Positions 21,244 to 30,310 of a stretch of 47,168 nt of DNA are shown in pieces; positions within the stretch are counted from its first letter, which is position 1; the number at the start of each line of letters is the position of its first letter. The notes under the pieces are model-generated. The model searched no databases. It saw only the letters and a list, made by a program, of their open reading frames with translations, and was not told where the DNA came from. The DNA is from Mycobacterium arosiense ATCC BAA-1401 = DSM 45069 (GTDB taxonomy: Bacteria; Actinomycetota; Actinomycetes; Mycobacteriales; Mycobacteriaceae). The position numbers and the translations under genes were made by a program. The stretch lies in contig NZ_MVHG01000032.1 of NCBI RefSeq assembly GCF_002086125.1, positions 1 through 47,168 of the forward strand. The letters run 5' to 3'.

Positions 21244-21996
21244 TCACCGATCCAGAACGTCGCGAACGGCGGATTTGATCAACGACGTGTGCAAGGTGAT
21301 GGCGAGCGCCGCGACCTCGCGCGCCAAATCGTCGGCGCGATCGCGGGCGCCCGCCTTGCCGGCTTTGACTACCGGCCCGGCGATTTGGGCGATCAGGTCC
21401 GACTGCCGATCGGCGGCCGAGCGGAAAGCCCGCAGGTGCCGTGGCTCGACACCGTAGTCCGACAGCGCCCGGGCGCATTGCAGGATGACCACCGCGTGCT
21501 CGTCGAAAAATCCGGCGGGCCCGGTGGTGATGACTCCCGCTTTCACCAGCCCGGTCAGCAGCTCGTCATCCACGCCCGCGCGCTGCAGCAGCTCTTCGCG
21601 GCTCAGCCGGACGTGGGTCGGGGCCACCGCAGACGTGTCCGAGCGCGCGTCCGCCCCCGCGGCGTCCGCGGATCCCGCTACCGACACCAGCCGCGGGACC
21701 GGATAGGACGTCTTGACGGGCGGCAACTCCCCGTCGGGCTGGGCGTCCAGTTGCGCCCTGATGACCTTCAGCGGCAGATAGTGATCACGCTGCGCGGTAA
21801 GGATGAATCGCAACCGGGCGCAGTCGTATGCGGTGAACCTTCGATACCCCGACGCGGCCCGCTGCGGCGTCACCAGCCCCTCGGCCTCGAGGAAGCGGAT
21901 CTTGGAGATGGTGACATCGGGGAAGTCCGGCCTCAGCAATTCCAAGACCGCCCCGATCGACATCCCGGCCAGTGCCGAGCTATCGGGTGCGCCCAC
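21244..21996 (-). CDS. MerR-type transcriptional regulator (Rv1828-like)
   Basis: A 250-residue regulator. The N-terminal MerR winged helix (about residues 10-85) contains [31 protein letters not shown] and [18 protein letters not shown] flexible Ala/Asp-rich linker (about 100-130) leads to a helical C-terminal domain ([23 protein letters not shown] and following). It closely resembles Rv1828. The GTG start shares one base with the garA stop (TAGTG), so the two genes are probably translated from one message. The physiological ligand is unknown. Confidence 0.9.
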   Translation of the reverse strand: MGAPDSSALAGMSIGAVLELLRPDFPDVTISKIRFLEAEGLVTPQRAASGYRRFTAYDCARLRFILTAQRDHYLPLKVIRAQLDAQPDGELPPVKTSYPVPRLVSVAGSADAAGADARSDTSAVAPTHVRLSREELLQRAGVDDELLTGLVKAGVITTGPAGFFDEHAVVILQCARALSDYGVEPRHLRAFRSAADRQSDLIAQIAGPVVKAGKAGARDRADDLAREVAALAITLHTSLIKSAVRDVLDR

Positions 21997-22466
21997 TAGC
22001 CTGAAGATCCTCCATCCTCACCCTGCTTGGGTCCGGTCAGAAACACCAAGCGGAACTTGCCGATCTGCACTTCGTCACCGTTGGCAAGCACCGCCGAGTC
22101 CACGGGCTCACGGTTCACGTAAGTGCCGTTGAGACTACCAACGTCGACGACGCTGAATTCGTTGTTTTCCAACCTGAATTCGGCGTGCCGGCGGCTGACG
22201 GTCACGTCATCGAGAAAAATGTCGCTGTCCGGGTGCCGGCCGGCGGCCGTGGTGGCCTGATCCAGCAGAAATCGCGAACCGGCGTTCGGTCCCCGCTTGA
22301 CGACCAGCAACGCCGAACCCGCCGGGAGCCCTTCGACTCCAGATACCGCGCTCTCGGTTCCCGCCTGCGCGGGCGCGTCCAATTCATTGAGGAAGTCCGC
22401 ACGAAAGACCGACGTCGTCTCTACCGTGACTTCGTCCGAATTCTGGTCGTTGTCCATGTCCGTCAC
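21996..22466 (-). CDS. garA: GarA, FHA-domain regulator of glutamate and 2-oxoglutarate metabolism
   Basis: A 156-residue protein. The N-terminal phosphorylation motif [10 protein letters not shown] carries the two threonines T17 and T18 that Ser/Thr kinases (PknG, PknB) modify in relatives. The C-terminal FHA domain (about 50-145) shows [19 protein letters not shown] and [12 protein letters not shown]. Unphosphorylated GarA binds and inhibits 2-oxoglutarate decarboxylase and NAD-glutamate dehydrogenase and activates glutamate synthase; phosphorylation closes the protein on itself. The start is GTG with GAGGAG upstream. The 286-bp gap to gcvH contains a tandem 10-bp repeat and a TTGACA-like element but no gene. 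Confidence 0.95.
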   Translation of the reverse strand: MTDMDNDQNSDEVTVETTSVFRADFLNELDAPAQAGTESAVSGVEGLPAGSALLVVKRGPNAGSRFLLDQATTAAGRHPDSDIFLDDVTVSRRHAEFRLENNEFSVVDVGSLNGTYVNREPVDSAVLANGDEVQIGKFRLVFLTGPKQGEDGGSSG

Positions 22467-22602
22467 GCGCTGCTCCTCACTGGCTGCTGTGGCGTTACCT
22501 GACCGGGCCGCTCGGCCGGCTTGTGCACCAGGTTTCGTTGCCCGGTATGCCGTTTACTTCCGTTTCGTACTGTCAAAGTGTCTGTCACATGTCTCTCGGC
22601 GA

Positions 22603-22622
22603 TCTTCGAAGGTCTTCAAAGG
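22603..22622. repeat. tandem 10-bp near-palindromes upstream of garA
   Basis: TCTTCGAAGG and TCTTCAAAGG lie head to tail, differing at one base. The first contains the perfect palindrome CTTCGAAG. They sit about 137 bp upstream of the garA GTG in the garA-gcvH spacer. They could be a regulator site. Confidence 0.45.
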
Positions 22623-22752
22623 TCGATGTGTCGACGGTACCGCGCACCGGCCTGCAATGCGCCCACCACCTGACGAACGGAAACTCCGATTCCCCCGTAC
22701 CCTTGTCCCCCCGCTCGCCGGCGGCGCGGGGCTGCAGGGACATTAGCAATCG

Positions 22753-23151
22753 TCATTCGGTCAGCGTTCCGCGGTAGGCCTCCGCGTCGAGCAGCGAAGA
22801 AATCGTCGACTCCAATTCGCCGACCTCGGATACCTGGACATCCAGCAACCAACCGGCCCCGTACGGGTCGGAATTGACCAGTTGCGGACTGCCGTCCAGA
22901 TCGGTGTTGACCGCCGAAACTTTGCCCGAGACCGGGGCATACAAGTCCGAGACCGATTTGGTTGATTCGACCTCACCGAAGGATTCGCCCGCGGTCAACT
23001 CGGCGCCCACGTCGGGCAGCTGCACGAAAACCACATCGCCCAACGCCGACTGCGCAAAATCGGTGATGCCCACCCGCACGGTGTCGTCCCCACTTCGACG
23101 AACCCATTCGTGTTCGGCGGTGTAGCGCAGATCGGGCGGGATATCGCTCAC
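22753..23151 (-). CDS. gcvH: glycine cleavage system H protein
   Basis: A 132-residue lipoyl carrier of the glycine cleavage system. The lipoylated lysine is K65 in [20 protein letters not shown]. It shuttles the aminomethyl group from the P-protein (gcvB, 16390-19239) to the T-protein, which is not in this window. The GTG start has AGGAT upstream. It lies 28 bp after the DUF881 gene on the same strand and probably belongs to that transcript. Having gcvH near garA and gcvB places one-carbon and glutamate control genes together. Confidence 0.95.
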   Translation of the reverse strand: MSDIPPDLRYTAEHEWVRRSGDDTVRVGITDFAQSALGDVVFVQLPDVGAELTAGESFGEVESTKSVSDLYAPVSGKVSAVNTDLDGSPQLVNSDPYGAGWLLDVQVSEVGELESTISSLLDAEAYRGTLTE

Positions 23152-23179
23152 GAGTGATCCTGTTCTGTTCGGGTGATGC

Positions 23180-24076
23180 TTACTTGACGGGCTGAGCGTA
23201 TTGGTGCGGTTTTGCTTGCCGCAAGGTGGTCACGTCCACGCGATCGGCCTGCTGGACCGACATGCGCCCACCGACGCGCTTGACGGTGTCCTGCGCGCCG
23301 CCGGGAATGTTCATGGCCGCGGCCAACGTGGGTGGATCCCCAATCGCCAGAATCGAATACGGCGGCGACAGCGTTTTCGCGTCGATGGTCAGCGATCCGG
23401 GCGCCCCCACCACCCAGGTGTCGACACCCACTCGCACCGATTGGTGTGCATCGTTGACCTCGATCGCCTCGGCGCCGGCCGCCCGCAACTCGTTGATCAC
23501 GTCGAGCATCGCCTCGGGCGACACCCCGGGTCCGGGATCCTCGACCGTGACGGTGACGCCGGGCCCCGTGGCACCGACCGCCCCGACCAGGATGGACAGG
23601 GCCGCCAGCCTGGATTGCGCGGCCTGGATGGCGGCCTGGTCGTTGTTTCCCGACGCCTGCAATGCATTCAGCGTGTTCTGTAGCTCGTTCACCTCGGTGT
23701 TGAGCGTGCCTTCGCGCTGCCGCAACGAATCCAGCAGCACCAACAGGTCGGCCGGCCGGGCCGTCTCCAGCGCGTCACCCGACTCGGTCTGGCGGACCTG
23801 GGTGACGATCGCGAGGCCCAGCAGCAGACACAGCATGGCGGCCAGCGTCCCGAACGCCATCCGGGACCGGCCGCCGAGCACCCTCCCGGATAGCCCGGTG
23901 CGGTGTACCGCACCGATACCGGGACGCGGGCTCTTCGCGGCCAGCTCGTGGCGGCCGCGCGGCGAAGCCTGCTGCGAGGTCGCACCGGACCCGGGGCGAG
24001 CGGGCCCGGTCGACCCGTCACCACTGTGGCCGGCGGCTCGTTGGCCGCCGGCGCGATCTTCGGGATCCCGGCTCAC
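23180..24076 (-). CDS. DUF881 membrane protein (Rv1825-like)
   Basis: A 298-residue protein from the GTG at 24076. This start is preferred because CGAGG lies six bases ahead; an alternative GTG at 24106 lacks a site. A Gly/Ser/Arg-rich cytoplasmic N-terminus leads to one membrane helix (about 70-90, [20 protein letters not shown]). A coiled-coil stretch follows ([26 protein letters not shown]) and then the external DUF881 domain with [33 protein letters not shown] and ILAIGDP. Such proteins flank the small basic protein gene in actinobacteria. A cell-envelope or division role is suspected. Confidence 0.87.
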   Translation of the reverse strand: MSRDPEDRAGGQRAAGHSGDGSTGPARPGSGATSQQASPRGRHELAAKSPRPGIGAVHRTGLSGRVLGGRSRMAFGTLAAMLCLLLGLAIVTQVRQTESGDALETARPADLLVLLDSLRQREGTLNTEVNELQNTLNALQASGNNDQAAIQAAQSRLAALSILVGAVGATGPGVTVTVEDPGPGVSPEAMLDVINELRAAGAEAIEVNDAHQSVRVGVDTWVVGAPGSLTIDAKTLSPPYSILAIGDPPTLAAAMNIPGGAQDTVKRVGGRMSVQQADRVDVTTLRQAKPHQYAQPVK

Positions 24077-24134
24077 GTTTGACCTCGACTCGCCGCTAAT
24101 CTTCACCGCTTCGCTTCACATCGTCGCCCGCGGG

Positions 24135-24467
24135 TCACGCCCCGAACAGCCTGCGGCGCAGCGCGGCTGCATTGCCGAAGATGCGGATACCCAGCACGAC
24201 GATGATGGCGGTGGACAATTGGGTGCCTACGCCCAATTGGTCACCGACATAGACGATCAAGGCGGCCACGAACACGTTGAACACGAACGAAATCACGAAG
24301 ACTTTCGGGTCGAAGATCCGTTCCAGATACGCACGCAACCCACCGAACACGGCGTCCAGCGCCGCGACCACCGCGATCGGCAGATAGGGCTGCACGACTT
24401 CGGGCACCGCAGGGTGAAAAACGAGGCCGAGCACGATGCCGATCGCCAGCGCTGCGATACCGATCAT
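24135..24467 (-). CDS. small basic membrane protein, DUF1290 (Rv1824-like)
   Basis: A 110-residue protein made of three or four hydrophobic segments (IGIAALAIGIVLGLVF, LPIAVVAALDAVFGG, VFVISFVFNVFVAALIVYVGD, TAIIVVLGIRIFGNAAAL) with a basic end (RRRLFGA). The start at 24467 is the first ATG at the conserved MIGI... N-terminus. The frame runs further up to 24557 and would overlap the preceding DUF881 gene, so a slightly longer product cannot be excluded. The sandwich between two DUF881 genes is conserved in actinobacteria and suggests one membrane complex. Confidence 0.85.
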   Translation of the reverse strand: MIGIAALAIGIVLGLVFHPAVPEVVQPYLPIAVVAALDAVFGGLRAYLERIFDPKVFVISFVFNVFVAALIVYVGDQLGVGTQLSTAIIVVLGIRIFGNAAALRRRLFGA

Positions 24468-24522
24468 GCGTGGTTTCCCGTCCGCGTCTCGCGCAGCCGA
24501 ACGCGTCTGTTCAAAACTTCTC

Positions 24523-25437
24523 TCACTGTGGCCCAATCTGCTTGGCGAACTTGACATCCCGGGTCGATCCGGCAGGGAGGGTTAGACCGTCGGCGGCGTC
24601 CACCGTAACCACGACACCGTAGGAAATCTGCAACAGCCTCAGTCGCTGCATGCCGGGGCTGTTGTCGAAGACGTCGCGCATCGCCCGCGGCGGCCCGATG
24701 GCCAGGACCGTGTACGGGCTGCTGGTCGGGTTGTTGTCGACCAGGATCGCGCCCCCGGCCTGCCGAATCGTCACGTTCGGCCCGATCCGCACGCCCCCGA
24801 CGGAGATCGCCTCGGCGCCGCTCGCCCACAACGAGTTGACCAGCAACTGCAAATCGCGGTCGAGGATGATCTGCCTGCTGCCGCTGACCCGCTGTTTGGA
24901 CACGTCGGACAGGTTCGGGCCGGCGCCGGGATCGGTCACGGTCACCTTGAGGCCCGGCCCGATGACCGCCGTGCTGGCCGCGGCCAGGCTCAGCGCGTCG
25001 AGGCGTTTCAGCAGCCGCTGCCCCTCGGCGTCGTCGGCCAGGGCGTGGCGCTGCACGTCGTCGACGCGCGTCGCGAGCTCGCCGCGGCGCTGGGCCAGCT
25101 TGGCCGCGGAACCCTCCGCCGAGCGCACATTGCCCAACAGCAACTGCTGGGCGGTGCGCACCCCGGGCGCCACCGAGCGGGCCTGCGCGACCGCGGCCGC
25201 GAACACCGTGGCGATCAGCAGCGCCGCCAGCGCCTGCCAGAGCCAGCCGGCCATCCGCCGGCGTCCGCCGGTTGCGCCGCGCTTGGCCGCCGCCGCGGCG
25301 TAGCCGGGGTCGAGATGCTCGGACAGCAGGGCGCGCAGCAGCGACGGCACCGGGATCTGTTTCGGCCGCGACGCCACATGCGCGCTGTGACCGGCGTTGG
25401 GGTCATAGCCGCCGAGCAGGCGGTCCGTATCAGCCAT
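24523..25437 (-). CDS. DUF881 membrane protein (Rv1823-like)
   Basis: A 304-residue protein beginning [16 protein letters not shown]. After a cytoplasmic segment with the basic [10 protein letters not shown] it has one membrane helix (about 76-96, [20 protein letters not shown]). A coiled-coil-like region ([27 protein letters not shown]) and the DUF881 domain ([16 protein letters not shown], then [21 protein letters not shown]) follow. The ATG at 25437 overlaps the pgsA2 stop by 8 bp, indicating coupled translation. The longer frame to 25506 lies inside pgsA2 and is rejected. The paralogous gene is two genes downstream. Confidence 0.87.
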   Translation of the reverse strand: MADTDRLLGGYDPNAGHSAHVASRPKQIPVPSLLRALLSEHLDPGYAAAAAKRGATGGRRRMAGWLWQALAALLIATVFAAAVAQARSVAPGVRTAQQLLLGNVRSAEGSAAKLAQRRGELATRVDDVQRHALADDAEGQRLLKRLDALSLAAASTAVIGPGLKVTVTDPGAGPNLSDVSKQRVSGSRQIILDRDLQLLVNSLWASGAEAISVGGVRIGPNVTIRQAGGAILVDNNPTSSPYTVLAIGPPRAMRDVFDNSPGMQRLRLLQISYGVVVTVDAADGLTLPAGSTRDVKFAKQIGPQ

Positions 25438-26059
25438 GATCAGCCACCTTCGCCGTGGCCGACGGACGAGAACGGCGATCGACCTTGGGCATGCGTCGCA
25501 GCACAAGAATCATCTGCACCGCATACTGCACGAACGCCCACAGGTAGGCGTACATGCCCCAGATCAGGAAGGCCCATCCGCACGCCCCGATCACGCGGCT
25601 CCACAGCGCGTCCCAGGTGCCCAGCAACACCAGCGGAAAGCCGGACATCAGGGCGAACGTCGCGGCCTTGCCGATGTAGGTCACCGGCAGCGCCGAAAGG
25701 CCGCGACTCCACAGCAGCGGCAGCGTCGCCGCCAACAGGCCGTCGCGCGCGAGCAGCACGATGACGAACCACCAGGGCACGATGCCGCTGAGCGCGAGCA
25801 CGATCGGCACCGCCACCATGTAGAGGCGGTCGACCGCCGGGTCGAGCAGCACCCCGAGCCGGGAGGACTGATTCAGCAGCCGGGCGATCTTGCCGTCGGC
25901 CCAGTCCGAGGCGCCACTGAACATCAGGATCCCGACGGCCCATCCGTTGGCGTGGGCGACCAGCAGGGCGTAGACGAACACCGGGATCAGGGCCAGGCGG
26001 ACAGCGCTGAGCGCGTTGGGCACCGTCAGCACCCGGTTGGGCGGAAGCACCGGCTCCAT
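25430..26059 (-). CDS. pgsA2: CDP-alcohol phosphatidyltransferase (PgsA2)
   Basis: A 209-residue integral membrane enzyme. The family motif D-G-x2-A-R-x8-G-x3-D-x3-D is complete: [16 protein letters not shown], then VLLDPAVDR (about residues 54-80). Six hydrophobic segments are visible. Members join CDP-diacylglycerol or similar donors to an alcohol in phospholipid synthesis. Which phospholipid PgsA2 makes is not settled; similarity alone suggests phosphatidylglycerophosphate or cardiolipin synthesis. The gene lies between secA2, 61 bp upstream, and the DUF881 cluster, which overlaps its 3' end. Confidence 0.9.
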   Translation of the reverse strand: MEPVLPPNRVLTVPNALSAVRLALIPVFVYALLVAHANGWAVGILMFSGASDWADGKIARLLNQSSRLGVLLDPAVDRLYMVAVPIVLALSGIVPWWFVIVLLARDGLLAATLPLLWSRGLSALPVTYIGKAATFALMSGFPLVLLGTWDALWSRVIGACGWAFLIWGMYAYLWAFVQYAVQMILVLRRMPKVDRRSRPSATAKVADHG

Positions 26060-26120
26060 GAGCCGTGACCTTAACGCGACCGGACACCGAACGCCCGGCC
26101 GGGCACTGGCGCGACTCAGC

Positions 26121-28445
26121 TCAGCGGAACACCCCGGGCAGGCTCAGCGTGGACAGCGTGTCATCCGACAGCGGGTTGTCGTTGACCATGTAGGTCCACG
26201 TCGACGTCGGCCGTGCCAGCTTGGACAGGTCCAGTCCGGGTTCCTCTTCGAGGACGTTCGCGGTCTCGAACGTCTGCTGGGCCGCCTCGATGGCGTCGGC
26301 GGCCAGCGACGCGAAGGCGTCGACCGCCAGCCGGTGAAATTCGTCGAGCGGGTTCTGCCGGCCCAGCGCCCGCAGATGGATGCTTTCGCGGATGTCGGCG
26401 AGGTACGCCAGATGGTCGGCCCAGCCGCGGTCGAGGTGATACAGCATGATCTGCCGGCAGATCGTCTCCAGGCGCTCTTCGGAGATGTCTTCCGACAGCT
26501 CTTTGTACCGCTTCGCTGCCAGTTCGGCGAGTTCCTCGCGCGCGGTTGCGGTGCGCAGCAACGTGTTACGTCGATCGACGATGATGGCGCGCTGCTGGGC
26601 GATCAACTGGTTGTAGCGCCAGGTATTGGCGTGCACGTCCAGCATGCGACCTTCGGCGACGCGCTGGGCGTGGTCGAGCAGGCCCGCGGCTTTGGGGCTG
26701 ATGATCCGACCGTCCTCGTCGGTTTCCATCGGCAGCTTGTTGTGGTCGAGGTTGGCCGCCACCACGTCGTCTTCCCAGCTCGAAAAGAACACCGACGACC
26801 CCGGATCGCCCTGCCGCCCGGCGCGGCCGCGCAGCTGGTTGTCCAGTCGCTGGGTGTGGTGGCGCCCGGTTCCGACGACGTGCAGCCCGCCGAGCTCGGC
26901 GACCCGGTCGTGGTCGGCTTCGTCGGATCCACCGAGGCGGATGTCGGTGCCGCGCCCGGCCATCTGCGTCGAGACGGTGACGATGCCGAACTTGCCGGCC
27001 TCGGCGATCACTTGCGCTTCCTCGGCGTCGTTTTTTGCGTTCAGCACCACCGCGGGCACCCCGCGACGCAGCAACCGCTCGTGCAGGTCCTCGGATTCGG
27101 CGACGTCCCGGGTCCCCACCAGCACGGGCTGGCCGGTCTCGTTGACCTCGGCGATGTGAGCGACGATCGCGTCGTTCTTGGCCGCGGCGGTGATGTACAC
27201 CCGGTCGGCCTCGTCTTCGCGAATGTTGGGCTTGTTCGGCGGAATTGGGGAGACGCCGAGCTTGTAAAACTGGCGCAGCTGCTCGCCGGCGGCCAGCGCG
27301 GTGCCGGTCATGCCGCACACCGTCGCGTAGCGGTTGATCAGCGCTTGCACGGTGATGGTGTCGAGCACCTCGCCGGTTTCGGTGGTCTCGATGCCCTCTT
27401 TGGCCTCGACCGCGGCCTGCAGGCCGTCGGGCCAGCGTTGCAGTTGCGCGATGCGCCCACGCGACGCGTTGATGAGGTGCACCGCGTCGTCGCGGACGAT
27501 GTAGTGCACGTCGCGCTGCAGGAGCACGTGGGCGTGCAGCGCGACGTTGATCTCGGTCAGCGTGGTGGCGACGTGCTCCTCCGAGTACAGGTCGATCCCG
27601 CCGAGCGCCTTTTCCACCTTGCGGGCGCCGACCTCGGTCAGGTGGACGTTGCGGCTGTCGGCGTCGGTGTCGTAGTCGGTGCCGGCCTCCAGCTGGCCGG
27701 CCAGCTGGATGATCTCCAGCCGCGGCGTCTCCCGGTGGGTCGTCCCCGCCAGCACCAGCGGCACCAGTGCCTCGTCGACCAGCACCGAGTCGGCCTCGTC
27801 GATCAGGGCCACGTCGGGGTTGGGTGATACCAGGTCGGCGACGTCGGTCACCAGCTGATCGCGCAGCACGTCGAAGCCGATCTCGTTGACCGAGGCGTAG
27901 GTGACGTCGCAGCCGTAGGCGGCCCGGCGTTCTTCGCTGGTCGACTCGGCGGTGATCCACCCGACCGTCAGGCCCATCGCCTCGATGACGGGGCCCATCC
28001 ATTCCGCGTCACGACGAGCCAGGTAGTCGTTGATCGTCACCACGTGCACGTGCCGCCCGCCCAGCGCGTATCCGGCCGCCGCGATCGCGCCCGACAGCGT
28101 CTTGCCTTCACCGGTGGCCATCTCGATCACGTCACCGGCCAACATGCGCAGCGCCCCGAGCAGCTGCACATCAAATGGACGCAGGGCCGTCGATCTTTCG
28201 GCCGCCTCCCGCGCGATGGCAAGGAATTGCGGTATGTCCTCGGAGTCGGCGAGGTCGTCGAGGTTGAGCAGCCCGGCCGCTTTGCGCAGTTGCTCGTCGC
28301 TCAGCCCGGCCGCCTCGTCGTCGTATGCCGACGAGGCGTTGACCTGGCTGAGCGAGCGGTTGCGGTCCTTTTCGGTGCTGGCGCCGAGCAGCTTCCAAAA
28401 GCGGCTGCTCAGCCGGCCGGGTTGAGCGCGGGTGGTCTTAGGCAC
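26121..28445 (-). CDS. secA2: accessory Sec ATPase SecA2
   Basis: A 774-residue SecA2, shorter than the housekeeping SecA1 and lacking its extended C-terminal linker. The first nucleotide-binding fold has Walker A GEGKT (112-116) and [13 protein letters not shown]. The second has [17 protein letters not shown] and [12 protein letters not shown]. Mycobacterial SecA2 exports a small set of proteins, among them virulence factors and solute-binding lipoproteins, working with the SecYEG channel. The GTG start at 28445 opens directly into [21 protein letters not shown] large hairpin lies between it and the ilvG stop upstream. Confidence 0.95.
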   Translation of the reverse strand: MPKTTRAQPGRLSSRFWKLLGASTEKDRNRSLSQVNASSAYDDEAAGLSDEQLRKAAGLLNLDDLADSEDIPQFLAIAREAAERSTALRPFDVQLLGALRMLAGDVIEMATGEGKTLSGAIAAAGYALGGRHVHVVTINDYLARRDAEWMGPVIEAMGLTVGWITAESTSEERRAAYGCDVTYASVNEIGFDVLRDQLVTDVADLVSPNPDVALIDEADSVLVDEALVPLVLAGTTHRETPRLEIIQLAGQLEAGTDYDTDADSRNVHLTEVGARKVEKALGGIDLYSEEHVATTLTEINVALHAHVLLQRDVHYIVRDDAVHLINASRGRIAQLQRWPDGLQAAVEAKEGIETTETGEVLDTITVQALINRYATVCGMTGTALAAGEQLRQFYKLGVSPIPPNKPNIREDEADRVYITAAAKNDAIVAHIAEVNETGQPVLVGTRDVAESEDLHERLLRRGVPAVVLNAKNDAEEAQVIAEAGKFGIVTVSTQMAGRGTDIRLGGSDEADHDRVAELGGLHVVGTGRHHTQRLDNQLRGRAGRQGDPGSSVFFSSWEDDVVAANLDHNKLPMETDEDGRIISPKAAGLLDHAQRVAEGRMLDVHANTWRYNQLIAQQRAIIVDRRNTLLRTATAREELAELAAKRYKELSEDISEERLETICRQIMLYHLDRGWADHLAYLADIRESIHLRALGRQNPLDEFHRLAVDAFASLAADAIEAAQQTFETANVLEEEPGLDLSKLARPTSTWTYMVNDNPLSDDTLSTLSLPGVFR

Positions 28446-28496
28446 AGGTCAACGGTACGTGACCCCGGGGCGGGCGCGAGACCCCTCGACGGGCGG

Positions 28497-28558
28497 CGCG
28501 AGCGTGCGTGGTTGCCCGCGACACGCCGACCGCTACCGTACGTCTGCGCACGCTCGCG
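28497..28558 (-). repeat. 62-bp intergenic hairpin element, copy B
   Basis: CGCGAGCGTGCG (28497-28508) and CGCACGCTCGCG (28547-28558) form a perfect 12-bp stem around a 38-nt loop. The loop shares GCGACACGCCG and a GTAC...CTG end with copy A at 19536-19597. It begins 14 nt after the ilvG stop in the minus-strand transcript and lies 51 bp upstream of secA2. Terminator or attenuator function is possible. There is no U-run. Confidence 0.78.
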
Positions 28559-28572
28559 GCCGCGCAGACTCA

Positions 28573-30216
28573 TCACGCGAGGTTGGACCGGCGTGGATAC
28601 GCCACCTCGGGGTCGGTGAGCACATTGACGACGGCCGGCAGGCCGCTGGCGAAGGCTCGTTCCAGCGCGGGCCGCAGCTCGCCGGGCGCGGCGACCAGCT
28701 CGCCGTGCCCGCCCAGGGCGCGGACCACCTCGTCGTAGCGCGTCCCGGGACGCAGTTCGGCGACCACCGAGTAGCCGTACAACGCTTCCATGGGGTGTTT
28801 CTCCAGCGCCCAGATGCCGTTGTTGCCGATCACGGAGACGACCGGCACCCGGTGGCGAACCAGGGTGTCCCATTCCATGCCGCTGAAGCCGAACGCGCCG
28901 TCGCCCTGCAGCAACACCACCTGGCGGTCGGGGTGAGCCAGCTTGGCGGCCAGCGCGTAGCCGGGGCCCGAGCCCAGGCAGCCGAAGGGGCCGCTGTCCA
29001 GCCAGCAGCCCGGCTGGTAGCTGTCGATCACCCGCCCGGCGTACGACCCGAAATCGCCGGCGTCGATCACGACGATCGCGTCGCGGTCCAGCATCGGCGC
29101 GAGCTCGGCGTAGACCCGCATCGGGTGCAGGGGGATGCGTCCGTCGGCCAGTTCGGCCTTCTCCTTGGCGCGCGCGGCCGTCTCGGCGGTTCGCAATCCG
29201 TCGATCCAGTCGCGATGGTCGCTCGCCGTGGCCGCGGCCAGCGCCGCGAGGATCGTCAACAGGTCGCCGTACAGCTCGGCCGCCACCGGCCGGGGGTGGC
29301 GGCGTTCGGGTTCGACACGGTCCACCACGATGAGCTCGGTTTGTGGCCCGAAGACCGCGCCGAAGCCCAGCCGGAAATCCATCGGCACCCCGACGATCAG
29401 CGCAACGTCGGCCTCTCCCAGAGCTTTTCCGCGCACCCTGGAAAACGCCAACGGATGGTCGGCGGGAACCGCGCCGCGGGCCATGCCGTTCATCAGCACC
29501 GGGATGTTGAGTTCCTCGGCGAGGCGCAGCAGGGCCGCTTCGCCGTGGCCCCACCACACGTTGGTGCCCGCCATGACCACCGGTCGCTTGGCCGCGGAGA
29601 GCAGGGCCGCGGCCCGGCTCAGGGCGCCACCGTCGGGCGGCGGCCCGGGCGGCAGGTCGACGAGGGCGCCGGGCCGGCCGTCATCGTCGGACATGGAGAA
29701 CACCTGGTCCATCGGGAAGTCGACGAAGCCGAGGCCCGACGGCGCGCAAACCGCGGCGCGCAGCGCGTCGTCGACGAGCCGGCCGGCGTCGTCCGCCGAC
29801 TGTGCGGTTGCGGCGAAGCGGGCCAGCGGCGCCACGAACGGCACGTGGTCGATTTCTTGCAGCGACCCCATGCCCCAGCGCTGCGCCGGCGCCCGGCCGC
29901 CGAGCACCACCAACGGCGACTGGTTCTGCTGCGCCGCGGCCATTGCGCTCATCCCGTTGGTGATGCCCGGCCCCGCGGTGAGCGCGGCCACGCCCGGCGA
30001 CCGCGTCACCTTCGACCAGCCTTCGGCGGCGAAGGTCGCGGTCTGCTCATGGCGGGTGTCGATCAGGCGGATGCCCTCGTCGCGGCACCCGTCGTAGATG
30101 GAGAACAGGTGGCCGCCGGACAGCGTGAAGATGGTGTCGACACCGCTGGCCCGCAGACGCCGCGCCACAAGCCGGCCGGCGTGCAAGGTTTGTGCGGGGG
30201 TGGCGTCAGTAGTCAT
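28573..30216 (-). CDS. ilvG: acetolactate synthase-like ThDP enzyme (IlvG)
   Basis: A 547-residue thiamine-diphosphate enzyme with the catalytic glutamate in [20 protein letters not shown], an intact ThDP/Mg motif [29 protein letters not shown], and [15 protein letters not shown]. Members condense 2-oxo acids, in the branched-chain amino acid pathway as acetolactate synthase. IlvG-type paralogues in mycobacteria often lack a partner small subunit and some resemble oxalyl-CoA decarboxylases, so the substrate is uncertain. The ATG at 30216 is 94 bp from the divergent bacA start. Confidence 0.88.
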   Translation of the reverse strand: MTTDATPAQTLHAGRLVARRLRASGVDTIFTLSGGHLFSIYDGCRDEGIRLIDTRHEQTATFAAEGWSKVTRSPGVAALTAGPGITNGMSAMAAAQQNQSPLVVLGGRAPAQRWGMGSLQEIDHVPFVAPLARFAATAQSADDAGRLVDDALRAAVCAPSGLGFVDFPMDQVFSMSDDDGRPGALVDLPPGPPPDGGALSRAAALLSAAKRPVVMAGTNVWWGHGEAALLRLAEELNIPVLMNGMARGAVPADHPLAFSRVRGKALGEADVALIVGVPMDFRLGFGAVFGPQTELIVVDRVEPERRHPRPVAAELYGDLLTILAALAAATASDHRDWIDGLRTAETAARAKEKAELADGRIPLHPMRVYAELAPMLDRDAIVVIDAGDFGSYAGRVIDSYQPGCWLDSGPFGCLGSGPGYALAAKLAHPDRQVVLLQGDGAFGFSGMEWDTLVRHRVPVVSVIGNNGIWALEKHPMEALYGYSVVAELRPGTRYDEVVRALGGHGELVAAPGELRPALERAFASGLPAVVNVLTDPEVAYPRRSNLA

Positions 30217-30310
30217 GACCGCAGCCTAACCAGATCCGTCAGGTACCTTCGCCGACAGGATTTGAAGTTGAGGAGAGTCCCACCACCTCGACCGTAAGGA
30301 GACGTCGACG

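Noticed and set aside
26016..27827. 603-codon plus-strand frame antisense to secA2
   Set aside because: Gly/Val/His-rich antisense product of secA2 codon use; no domain.
28432..30297. 621-codon plus-strand frame antisense to ilvG
   Set aside because: Shadow of the ThDP enzyme gene, which has complete catalytic motifs.
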